Shown in pieces: positions 38,936-46,657 of a stretch of 64,000 bases of DNA (position 1 is its first letter; each line of letters begins with the position of its first letter). The stretch covers positions 62,001 to 126,000 of the forward strand of contig JAMWZW010000001.1 of NCBI GenBank assembly GCA_024281995.1. The letters run 5' to 3'. Origin of the DNA: Nitrosomonas sp. Lineage in GTDB: Bacteria; Pseudomonadota; Gammaproteobacteria; Burkholderiales; Nitrosomonadaceae. A model generated the notes under the pieces. It was not told the origin of the DNA. It saw only the letters and a program-made list of their open reading frames with translations, and did not search any database. The translations under genes and the position numbers were made by a program.

Positions 38936-39607
38936 ATGAATCAAAATTACACAACGATCGCACAGAAATCATCCTCTGTGCTGGCAACGAATAAAGTTTT
39001 ACGCAATACATACATGCTCTTATCCTTAACATTGCTATTCAGTGGCCTAACGGCTGCAATTTCAATGTTTATGAATATGCCGCCAATGACTTATTTAATA
39101 TCTGTTATTGGTGGTATGGTGATTGCCATGTTTGTATTACCGCGCTTTGCTCATTCAACGGCAGGAATCGGAATTGTTTTTTTGATAACGGGCATGCTGG
39201 GTTTCGGGCTAGGGCCAATTTTAACCATGTATGCATCTTTACCTAATGGTGGAAATATTATTACCCTATCGCTTGCAGGCACGGGAATAATATTTTTGGG
39301 TCTATCAGCATACGCACTCGCTACACGCAAAGACTTCAGTTTCCTCGGTGGATTCTTGATGGTAGGCTTCTTGTTGGTTTTACTTGCAGCGATAGCAAAT
39401 ATTTTTCTTGCCATTCCTGCGATGTCATTAGCAATATCAGCTGTTGTCATTTTGATCATGAGCGGTTTCATTTTATATGACACGAGCCGCATCATTCATG
39501 GCGGTGAAACCAATTATGTTTTAGCAACAATTGGTTTATATATGACAATTTTTAATATCTTTATTAGCCTACTGCAAATTCTGGGTATTATGGGTAATGA
39601 CGATTAA
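38936..39607 (+). CDS. Bax inhibitor-1/YccA family inner-membrane protein
   Basis: A 223-aa protein with seven hydrophobic helices and the BI-1/YccA signature near the C-terminus (ILYDTSRIIHGG, about residues 181-192). E. coli YccA interacts with the FtsH protease. A strong GTGGAGG site precedes it and a terminator follows, so it is probably monocistronic. The 209 bp upstream contain no further gene. Confidence 0.93.
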   Translation: MNQNYTTIAQKSSSVLATNKVLRNTYMLLSLTLLFSGLTAAISMFMNMPPMTYLISVIGGMVIAMFVLPRFAHSTAGIGIVFLITGMLGFGLGPILTMYASLPNGGNIITLSLAGTGIIFLGLSAYALATRKDFSFLGGFLMVGFLLVLLAAIANIFLAIPAMSLAISAVVILIMSGFILYDTSRIIHGGETNYVLATIGLYMTIFNIFISLLQILGIMGNDD

Positions 39608-39640
39608 TTCTTAATCTTTTGACCTTAAATTTATTTATAT

Positions 39641-39669
39641 AAAAACCCCGGTTATACCGGGGTTTTTAT
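39641..39669 (+). terminator. Terminator after the BI-1 family gene
   Basis: AAAAACCCCGG (39641-39651) and CCGGGGTTTTT (39657-39667) form an 11-bp perfect stem with loop TTATA. Confidence 0.85.
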
Positions 39670-39682
39670 CGAGTAAACTGAA

Positions 39683-39871
39683 ATGGATGATCTAAATTGG
39701 ATGCAAATTGTTTCTGCGCTAGCGTTAGTAATGTTTATTGTCATCTTATTTCCTGCAACATTAGATAAGTTAAAAAATAGCCCTCAAGGCACATCTCAAG
39801 AATGGATGAGTTTTTTCTTTCCTATAATAGTGGTTTTTCTATTTATTACGCTTTTGGTTGCACTTGTTTAA
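39683..39871 (+). CDS. Small two-TM protein of unknown function
   Basis: A 62-aa protein with two hydrophobic segments (about 8-24 and 43-61) separated by a polar loop KLKNSPQGTSQEW. There is no good ribosome binding site and it starts just after a terminator, so expression is uncertain. It ends directly before the IS relic. No family recognised. Confidence 0.45.
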   Translation: MDDLNWMQIVSALALVMFIVILFPATLDKLKNSPQGTSQEWMSFFFPIIVVFLFITLLVALV

Positions 39872-39926
39872 AATTGACCCCATAAATTGGTGCCCGAGGG
39901 GCATTTTGGCTGATATAACGAATCAT

Positions 39927-39980
39927 AGTGCACGGTTTTTTTGGTGGTTCACATATTTCGTGCACTGTGCTACCAAAAAA
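39927..39980. repeat. Two interleaved inverted repeats
   Basis: AGTGCACG (39927-39934) pairs with CGTGCACT (39959-39966). TTTTTTGGT (39937-39945) pairs with ACCAAAAAA (39972-39980). The arms are in the order A-B-A'-B'. This may belong to the end of the IS1380 relic. Confidence 0.5.
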
Positions 39981-40124
39981 TATGCTTTGTTAAATCTAAT
40001 CAGATGGTTATACTTCTTAAGTAAGCTCTAACGATCGGTGTAGCACATCTACCACACGGCTCTTTTATGCGGTAAACAGTGGATCATAATTCTGGGAATG
40101 CGCGTTATCCATAAGCAAGTCTTT

Positions 40125-41289
40125 CTACCACTTGGAAGAATAGTTTCTGGTAGGAACAGAGCTACTTGCAAGTAAAAAGCGGATACGGCGGGTATTACGC
40201 AGAATGACAGCACCGATTTTGATTAATTTAAGGCGCAGTGTGTCCACATAGGCTTGAGCCAGTTCTGTATCATGCAAGGCAAGGCGCCGGATAGTTTCCA
40301 GCAGGATGTAAGCGAGCGAGGACAGGAGTAGACGAAATTAATTTGACCACCACCGGTGGTGGCTGGTACGGTCTGGAAACAGACCAAGCTGTTGTTCCTT
40401 GATACGGTTTTCCTGTCAGATTGGTGACCACATAACGAAGATTGCCGCCTTTTTCAGTAGGCTCGATTTTAACGATGATGCGCCGTGTCTGCTGCCAGTT
40501 CTTGGGAGCATAGTGAATTCATCAAACCAGCACACTTTCTCACCAGATGCGGCATATTGCTTCTCTGCCGCTTGCCACCATTGCGCACTGACCCCATTCA
40601 GCCGCTCGTTTTGGGCGATACCCACGATGTAGCTCATATCATGACGCTCGCACCATGCCAGCATTCTGGGGCGGTAAAAACCACTGCCGCCTCGAAAAAT
40701 GATACGAATTTCAGGCCAGCTTTGCCTGAACCGCATCATCGGTGGCATCAAAATCCGGAAGCATTTCTTTCGGTGGCTGTTTGAATAAAGTCATAAACTG
40801 ATCAATCATTACTTGATGAATATGCCAGGCCGTTTGCCGATTCGACTGATTCTCGCTGCAGCATAAGGTGGAACTGCCTGCCAATACCTCCTCGCGTTCA
40901 ACCGCTGATTGAATCGCCAAATCATGACGTAATTGCTGATGAATCATTGAGGTCTTCATAACCACATGCCAAGGCATAAACCCGTTGCTGCAATAGCGCC
41001 AAACTATCCTGCTTGCAGCTTGCCTGCCGGTGATTATCATACAGCGCTTGAAACCGCTATGTTCAGCCCAATGCGTTTATCCGCCTACCGTTATAACATC
41101 ACGCCACCATCTGAAGTGATATCTCCGCCTTCAAAATTCACTTCAACAGTACGCTTTTTTACCTCTGGAAAATTAAATGAGTCCCGGGTACACTTTGTCA
41201 CTGGCAATTCCTTTTCTTTATTCAGCGTAGACAACTGAATTATAAAGAATTATTACGGAACTGCCACTTCCTCTCGTGTGATATTGGGG
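40125..41289 (-). mobile_element. IS1380-family insertion sequence relic (copy B)
   Basis: Reverse-strand fragments span nearly a whole IS1380 transposase. In order they are the N-terminus (VEVNFEGGDITSDGGVML; start codon ATG changed to ACG), the region NRQTAWHIHQVMIDQFM...DFDATDD, then EIRIIFRGGSGFYRPRMLAWCERH, then VVTNLTGKPY, and the C-terminus KEQQLGLFPDRTSHHRWWSN-stop-FRLLLSSLAYILLETIRRLAL ending near 40125. Visible damage includes the lost start, frameshifts, a deletion after GKPY and a nonsense codon in place of Gln in SNQFRLLL. Bases 40823-41289 are shared with copy A. The far end of the element could not be fixed. Confidence 0.82.
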
Positions 41290-41348
41290 TTAGTTAATTG
41301 TTTTTGTTACTTAAAGTTTCTAAAAAATAAGGTGTTGCAAAAATCTCA

Positions 41349-43031
41349 TTATAAACGTGACCATTCCCAATGAGATTGGGTTGAAGTGTCGATGTTAAAT
41401 TGCGGGCTTTTTGTAATCCAACCTTCTGGGGATTTATAGAGGATATAGCCTTCGAGTGTTTTACGTGGATATGAGTGTGCGCCATTGGGTGGAAGGGGAA
41501 AGAAACCTTGATTATTGATCATAATTACATATTCTCCGTCCTGATAAGGGCCTAAATGCCACTCAACTTTTAATTGCTCCATAGTTAGTCTGACAGACAA
41601 TTCTCGCTCAGTTAGCTTATTTTGGTAGTCTGCTACCTTGTCTGACACCGTTGAAGTCACATTCTCTACGCAGTTACAATTCTCGCTATAACTCCATACA
41701 CTGTTAGTTGTTAGATCAATAGTTGCTAGCTGTTCAATGTCAGGAATAATTCTTGCCCGATCAGGACTTGATGGCAACAAGTGCTTCTGTGCTGCTACCG
41801 CGCCTGGCAGAACTGCACCAAAGTAATAGTTGAAGTCCGGTGCAATATATACTTGATTGGTGTTGCTGTTTAACATGAACTGGTAAGATTTTTCGGTTGG
41901 CGCCGCGATTTTCGATAAGTTTTGTTGCTCAGTGCGAGAATGCGCCAAATTTATGCTGACTAATATGCCACATGCGAGCCATACCAAATTTTTATTGACT
42001 TTATTAGCGCAAAAAGACAGCGAACAGGCTAACAAGATCGATAATCCCCATCCAGCCAGAAATAAATAACGGTCTGCTGCGGCGACACCTGGGAAGCTTA
42101 CTAATGGAATAAGCGGGAATAAAATTGCACTTAGTGCTACCAGTGCTAATTTCCAGTTGATTTGCCCATAGCTCATGAGCAATAACATGATTACGATCGT
42201 TATCGCAAGTTTTCCAATCAGATGATTTCCAAATAACAAAAGCGGAATATTGCCGAATGTTTCGAGAATCAGAAACAAATCATAATTGCCGTGCAAATTG
42301 TAGCCGCCAAATAACCGTCCAAGCACGTGAAAGCGCCAGAAAATATAGATGAGAAACACGACAAGAAAAGCGATAGAAAATCTTAACCGGCTTTTAAGTG
42401 TTCCTGCAGGCAGGAAAGGCAAAATAACAATGAGTGGAACATAAATTTCTTTGCAGGTCACTGCGAGTAAGTAAAAAAATGCACCGATAAGCGCATACCG
42501 GTTTTGCTCAAGACGCACTGCACATACAAAGGCATAAAGCGCAATGACAACAAATAGCAAGCCGCTGGAATAGTGGCCGGTCATTATTTCATTAGCAATG
42601 TGAACCGTTGGTGCGCCAACCATAAATACTACCGCGCCGATTAAAGACCAAGCGGGAGCAATCCACAGCTTCAAAAGAAAAAAAGTAGCGATGCTAGTCA
42701 AGCCTATTATGATCAATTGATGAATATAGAATCCACTCGGGTTCAATCCAAACAACGATAAATTGATGTCGTAGAACAATGCGTTCCAAGGCGTTAAGTT
42801 CGCGCCCGACTGAAGCCGGGTAATCTCCGGAATGAAAAAATATTGCCAAGGTGAATAGGTACTTGCAAAATTCAGGTGATCGCCATCGTCGAATCGCCAT
42901 CCTGCTGATAATACGTTGTAATAAAAACCAATGCAGAGGATGGCAAGTAAAAAAGTAGCAATGACTGTTTGAGCTGAAAAGAGCTGCCTGTAGGGAAAAG
43001 TAAGTTTCAACTCAGATTTTTCCATGTCCAA
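41349..43031 (-). CDS. Multi-pass membrane glycosyltransferase-like protein (third gene of a Gtr-type operon)
   Basis: A 560-aa protein with roughly ten to eleven membrane helices and a C-terminal non-cytoplasmic part. The first external loop bears an acidic FDDGDH (47-52), in the place where GT-C enzymes and O-antigen glucosyltransferases have their catalytic acids. The gene follows gtrA and gtrB homologues on the same strand with overlap, exactly where the serotype-specific Gtr transferase lies in Shigella/Salmonella phage gtr operons. It probably transfers a sugar from undecaprenyl phosphate to a surface polymer. The sugar and target are unknown. An ATG six bases downstream is an alternative start. 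Confidence 0.65.
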   Translation of the reverse strand: MDMEKSELKLTFPYRQLFSAQTVIATFLLAILCIGFYYNVLSAGWRFDDGDHLNFASTYSPWQYFFIPEITRLQSGANLTPWNALFYDINLSLFGLNPSGFYIHQLIIIGLTSIATFFLLKLWIAPAWSLIGAVVFMVGAPTVHIANEIMTGHYSSGLLFVVIALYAFVCAVRLEQNRYALIGAFFYLLAVTCKEIYVPLIVILPFLPAGTLKSRLRFSIAFLVVFLIYIFWRFHVLGRLFGGYNLHGNYDLFLILETFGNIPLLLFGNHLIGKLAITIVIMLLLMSYGQINWKLALVALSAILFPLIPLVSFPGVAAADRYLFLAGWGLSILLACSLSFCANKVNKNLVWLACGILVSINLAHSRTEQQNLSKIAAPTEKSYQFMLNSNTNQVYIAPDFNYYFGAVLPGAVAAQKHLLPSSPDRARIIPDIEQLATIDLTTNSVWSYSENCNCVENVTSTVSDKVADYQNKLTERELSVRLTMEQLKVEWHLGPYQDGEYVIMINNQGFFPLPPNGAHSYPRKTLEGYILYKSPEGWITKSPQFNIDTSTQSHWEWSRL

Positions 43032-43393
43032 TTCTTATGAACGAGAAAAGTAAGCAGCGGAAGGAAAATGAAAGATAAGAAAACCCCCGCAAGATAATGC
43101 CAATGCAGAGCTTCGCTTATCATGATGGCTATTAATGAAACGACTAACCCAGCTAGAGATACTGTCAGGAATCGCAGGTAACGCTGCTTGGTAATAATAG
43201 CGCGAAATGACCAGTGGCTATTGGCCCAAAAAGAGAAAAGATTTGCGCTCATGAATGCAATACCATTTGCCGGCAGTGGGTGCACAAACAATAATTCGAC
43301 TAATCCGGTAACGATCATCAGATGGATTAGTGTATTGACGATACCAATCAGAGAAAAGCCAGTAAGTTGCCGGCCAGCTTCACGGCTAAACAT
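43007..43393 (-). CDS. GtrA-family membrane protein (bactoprenol-linked sugar flippase)
   Basis: A 128-aa GtrA/DPMS-flippase family protein with four hydrophobic helices and the family pattern FSLIGIVNTLIH, FWANSHWSF and VHKNWTW. GtrA is thought to flip undecaprenyl-phosphate-glucose. The ATG at 43393 has GGAG nine bases upstream; the earlier ATG at 43411 lacks a site. It overlaps the GT2 gene by 8 bp and the next gene by up to 25 bp. Confidence 0.82.
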   Translation of the reverse strand: MFSREAGRQLTGFSLIGIVNTLIHLMIVTGLVELLFVHPLPANGIAFMSANLFSFWANSHWSFRAIITKQRYLRFLTVSLAGLVVSLIAIMISEALHWHYLAGVFLSFIFLPLLTFLVHKNWTWKNLS

Positions 43394-44351
43394 CTTGATT
43401 TTCTCCGCCATAACGTTGTCTGACGATGTAAATTGGCCGCTGCTTGCTTTCACTGTAAATACGGCCGATATACTCTCCCAGTACGCCAATTCCCATTAAT
43501 TGAATGCCACCAAGAAAGAGTATCGCGGTTAATAACGATGCGTAACCAGGCACATCAATACCGAAAACAAGCGTTTTGAGTATGATCCAGCAACCATAAA
43601 TAAGTGCCAGAAAAGCAACGGTGAAGCCGGTATATGCCCACACTGCAAGGGGAACCGTACTAAAGCTGGTGATTCCCTCTAATGCCAGGATCCATAAATG
43701 CCGTGGGCTAAATGAGGATTTTCCGGTTGTGCGCGGTTCGGCGGCAAATTCAACTATACTTTGCCTGAATCCTACCCAAGCAAATAAGCCTTTCATAAAG
43801 CGCCTGCGTTCAGGTAGACGTTTTAATGCCTCCACAACCCGTTTGTCCATCAAACGGAAATCACCTACATCTTTAGGTATCGCGCACTCAGCTATACGGT
43901 TATGCAATTGATAAAACCATTGCGTGACTATCCGTTGCAAAAGATGATCAGTTTCTCGTGATTTGCGCCGGGCCAGAACTACATCGCTGCCTTTTTCCCA
44001 GTGTTTGATCATATCAAGAATCACCTCGGGCGGATGCTGTAGATCCGCATCCAGTGGAATGACGGCATCTCCCTTCGCGGTATCAATGCCGGCCGTGAGA
44101 GCAGCTTCTTTGCCAAAATTTCGCGATAATTCTAATACCAGCATGCGCGAATTTCGTGCCGCATGGCGGCAAAGTACTTCTAGTGTATGATCCGTGCTTC
44201 CATCATCAATGCAGATGACTTCATGCTCGTATTCGCGTAACTCAAATAAAACGGCGTTTAATCTCCTTAAAAAAGCATCCAATCCGCTTCCTTCATTGAA
44301 ACAGGGTACGATAATGGATATTCGACGAACTGGGGAGTGAGGGGGGGGCAA
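43386..44351 (-). CDS. GtrB-like polyprenyl-phosphate glycosyltransferase (GT2)
   Basis: A 321-aa GT2 enzyme expected to load a sugar on undecaprenyl phosphate. The nucleotide-sugar domain reads ISIIVPCFNEGSG, CIDDGSTDHT and the DxD-like PLDADLQHPPE; two C-terminal hydrophobic helices follow (about 230-285), as in GtrB/DPM1. The open frame begins with TTG at 44351, followed at once by an eight-C tract. No ATG or GTG exists before the conserved core, so initiation is probably weak. It is the first gene of the Gtr-type operon, divergent from mraZ. Confidence 0.83.
   Translation of the reverse strand: MPPPHSPVRRISIIVPCFNEGSGLDAFLRRLNAVLFELREYEHEVICIDDGSTDHTLEVLCRHAARNSRMLVLELSRNFGKEAALTAGIDTAKGDAVIPLDADLQHPPEVILDMIKHWEKGSDVVLARRKSRETDHLLQRIVTQWFYQLHNRIAECAIPKDVGDFRLMDKRVVEALKRLPERRRFMKGLFAWVGFRQSIVEFAAEPRTTGKSSFSPRHLWILALEGITSFSTVPLAVWAYTGFTVAFLALIYGCWIILKTLVFGIDVPGYASLLTAILFLGGIQLMGIGVLGEYIGRIYSESKQRPIYIVRQRYGGENQDV
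44341..44348 (-). repeat. Eight-base poly-C tract (coding strand) at the start of the GT2 gene
   Basis: An uninterrupted G8 on the plus strand, immediately after the TTG start codon of the reverse-strand gene. Slippage here would shift the frame of nearly the whole protein. Confidence 0.8.
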
Positions 44352-44833
44352 ATTAGTAGAAATTTCAAAACCTCTTTGGACTTTTGGGGACTATAGCAAA
44401 ATGCTTTTGAAGGTTCAAGAATGATTGTTATAGCTATTAGAAGTTGAATCTGAGAATCAATTAATACACTTTATAGATTTGATTTGTTTTTGAATCTGTC
44501 TTAATTATCCCTTTCAAACACTTCAATAAACTTATGGTGTCAATTTATTTCTCTTTCATAGTAAAAGACAAATTAAAACAAAATCATATATATCTTAATC
44601 AATATGGTTTGTAAGCCCCGAAGGGATTCTCCCGGAGAAGTTGTTGCTCGAATCCGCTGTTCTATTTTTTTATGAAATAGAAAACTTATCTGCTTGCTCA
44701 ACGGAATTATCTGAATAAGTTAATAATTGTTATTCAATTGTTACTCTATCTATTTTATTTATATGAAAATTTCTTGATTATTGAGACTGATATTAAGTCT
44801 TTGTCATATCAATACAAATTTCCAGATTATTGC
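44352..44833. other. AT-rich divergent spacer upstream of mraZ
   Basis: About 480 bp without a supported gene. One 8-bp hairpin (TTCTATTT at 44660-44667 with AAATAGAA at 44675-44682) is visible; no T-run follows. The operon promoter for the reverse-strand genes should lie here but no clear match was found. Confidence 0.4.
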
Positions 44834-44862
44834 TTGACTATCCATTTTTTTTTGATTAAAGT
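44834..44862 (+). promoter_or_regulatory. Candidate dcw operon promoter
   Basis: TTGACT (44834-44839), 17-base spacer, TAAAGT (44857-44862). The -10 overlaps the first MraZ repeat, which fits repression by MraZ. Confidence 0.5.
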
Positions 44863-44895
44863 GGGAAATAGTAGGGGAATGTGGGAAAAATTGGT
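44861..44895 (+). promoter_or_regulatory. MraZ box (four repeats with 10-bp period)
   Basis: GTGGG (44861), GTAGG (44871), GTGGG (44881) and TTGGT (44891) are spaced exactly 10 bp apart. E. coli MraZ binds GTGGG direct repeats separated by 5-bp spacers upstream of its own gene. Two repeats are perfect and two degenerate. Confidence 0.75.
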
Positions 44896-44933
44896 AAATC
44901 TCATGTCGATTTCCATATTTATGGGAGAGCGGT

Positions 44934-45380
44934 ATGTTTCGCGGGGTTACGCAACTTAATTTGGATGCAAAAGGCAGGCTTGCGATTCCGGTTAAATATC
45001 GGGGTGAGTTAATGTCTTCTTGCGAAGGACGTTTAATTGTTACTGCTGATCCTTCAAGATGCTTGTTAATTTATCCTCTTCCTGCATGGGAACCAATAGA
45101 ACAAAAGCTCAATAGTCTTACTAGCTTTGAGCCGAGGATTCGCAGTTTACAAAGATTGCTGGTAGGTAGTGCCAGCGATGTCGAGATGGATGCTGCCGGT
45201 CGCATTTTAGTATCCCCATCGTTACGTCAATTCGCTAGTTTGTCCAAAGAAGTGGTTTTAGTCGGCCAGGGTATGAAATTGGAATTATGGGATGAAAAAC
45301 AATGGGATATGCAAATTGAGAGTGCGCTAATTTTTAATAATGGTGATATGCCGCCTGAGTTAGAAGGTTTCTCGCTGTAA
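44934..45380 (+). CDS. mraZ: Transcriptional regulator MraZ
   Basis: A 148-aa protein with two SpoVT/AbrB-like MraZ repeats: FRGVTQLNLDAKGRLAIPVKYR at the N-terminus and VEMDAAGRILVSPSLRQFA in the second half. It represses the dcw operon in E. coli and the box upstream fits autoregulation. Start ATG follows GGGAGAG. First gene of the dcw cluster. Confidence 0.95.
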   Translation: MFRGVTQLNLDAKGRLAIPVKYRGELMSSCEGRLIVTADPSRCLLIYPLPAWEPIEQKLNSLTSFEPRIRSLQRLLVGSASDVEMDAAGRILVSPSLRQFASLSKEVVLVGQGMKLELWDEKQWDMQIESALIFNNGDMPPELEGFSL

Positions 45381-45399
45381 CAAAGCGATAAAGTTGCAA

Positions 45400-46344
45400 A
45401 TGCACGCTCCAGTATTGCTGCATGAAGCAGTTGATGCATTAGCAATAAAACCGGATGGGATTTATGTGGACGGCACATTTGGTCGTGGAGGTCACAGCCG
45501 TTTAATTTTGTCGCGACTTGGTGAAAAGGGCAGGTTAATCTCGTTGGATAGAGATCCTGACGCAATTCTGTCAGGTGAGAAGATAGCGGATGAGCGACTC
45601 TGTATTAGGCATAGCAGTTTTTCCGGTATGTCAGGGGTGCTACAGGAAAAGGGTATTGCAAAGATTGATGGCTTATTGCTGGATTTGGGTGTTTCGTCAC
45701 CGCAACTGGAACAAATTTCGCGTGGGTTTAGTTTTCGTGTTGCTGGACCACTCGACATGCGGATGGATACAAGTAGTGGGCAGACTGCAGCGGAATGGCT
45801 TAACTTTGTTGCAGAAAATCAATTGGAAAAGGTGATAAGAGAATATGGCGAAGAACGGTATGCTCGGCAGATTGCAAGAGCGATTATTGTGGCAAGAACG
45901 CGGCAGCCTATTGTTACCACATTACAACTTGCCGAAATTGTCGCAACGGTTGTGCGCTCGCGTCAGCGGCAGCGGGAAATTATGCAGCATCCGGCGACGC
46001 GCACTTTTCAGGCGATACGGATTTATCTCAATCAGGAGCTTGAGGAGTTGTCGCTAGTATTGCCGCAGTGCGTTGAATTGCTTAATCCGGAAGGGAGATT
46101 GGTAGTGATTAGTTTTCATTCATTAGAGGATCGAATTGTTAAGCGATTTATGCGTGCTGAAGCAAGTGCTGACGATTTTCCTCGTGGAGTGCCATTAAAG
46201 GAAAAAGAATTGCAAAAAATTAGCCAACAACGATTAAGGTTAATTGGTAAAGCAATTCGTCCAGGAAAAAATGAAGTAATCGAAAATGTAAGAGCAAGGA
46301 GTGCCGTCATGCGTGTGGCCGAAAGAATTGCTTTAAGTGAGTAG
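45400..46344 (+). CDS. rsmH: 16S rRNA (cytosine1402-N4)-methyltransferase
   Basis: A 314-aa SAM-dependent enzyme (former mraW) methylating C1402 in the decoding centre. Typical blocks are HAPVLLHEAVDAL, YVDGTFGRGGHSRLIL, DGLLLDLGVSSPQL, GPLDMRMD and FHSLEDRIVKRF. The ATG at 45400 is preferred to the TTG two codons earlier. It lies 19 bp after mraZ. Confidence 0.95.
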   Translation: MHAPVLLHEAVDALAIKPDGIYVDGTFGRGGHSRLILSRLGEKGRLISLDRDPDAILSGEKIADERLCIRHSSFSGMSGVLQEKGIAKIDGLLLDLGVSSPQLEQISRGFSFRVAGPLDMRMDTSSGQTAAEWLNFVAENQLEKVIREYGEERYARQIARAIIVARTRQPIVTTLQLAEIVATVVRSRQRQREIMQHPATRTFQAIRIYLNQELEELSLVLPQCVELLNPEGRLVVISFHSLEDRIVKRFMRAEASADDFPRGVPLKEKELQKISQQRLRLIGKAIRPGKNEVIENVRARSAVMRVAERIALSE

Positions 46345-46348
46345 AGGT

Positions 46349-46657
46349 ATGTTCAAGCTGAACATTTTCCTCGTGTTAGTGTTAATTGCTTGCGCATTGA
46401 GTGTGGTGGCTTCGCAGCATGCCGCACGGAAACTTTTTATGGCGTTGGAAAATGAAAAAGAAATAGAGCGGAAATTTGAGGTGGAATGGGGTAGGTTGCA
46501 ACTGGAGCAGAGTACATTAATTATGCATGGACGTGTCGAACGCATCGCTAAGGAACACTTGAATATGTTGGTGCCTGCTGCTTCAGACATACAGATTGTA
46601 TCAATAAATACGGCAGAAAATCAGCTACGATTTGGAGATCCTAGAAAGCGTGATTAA
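46349..46657 (+). CDS. ftsL: Cell division protein FtsL
   Basis: A 102-aa bitopic divisome protein, which partners FtsB and FtsQ and activates FtsWI. One membrane helix (about residues 5-23) is followed by a coiled coil (KLFMALENEKEIERKFEVEWGRLQLEQ) and a short C-terminal domain. The ATG at 46349 is chosen; an in-frame GTG at 46337, overlapping rsmH, is a possible alternative. Identity rests on this topology and its place between rsmH and ftsI. Confidence 0.9.
   Translation: MFKLNIFLVLVLIACALSVVASQHAARKLFMALENEKEIERKFEVEWGRLQLEQSTLIMHGRVERIAKEHLNMLVPAASDIQIVSINTAENQLRFGDPRKRD

Noticed and set aside
40399-41238. Several forward-strand frames of 77-99 codons across the IS relic
   Set aside because: They are the opposite-strand shadows of the decayed IS1380 transposase.
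44600-44690. A tRNA-like stretch (a CTCGAATCC resembling a T-loop)
   Set aside because: No acceptor, D or anticodon stems can be formed around it.
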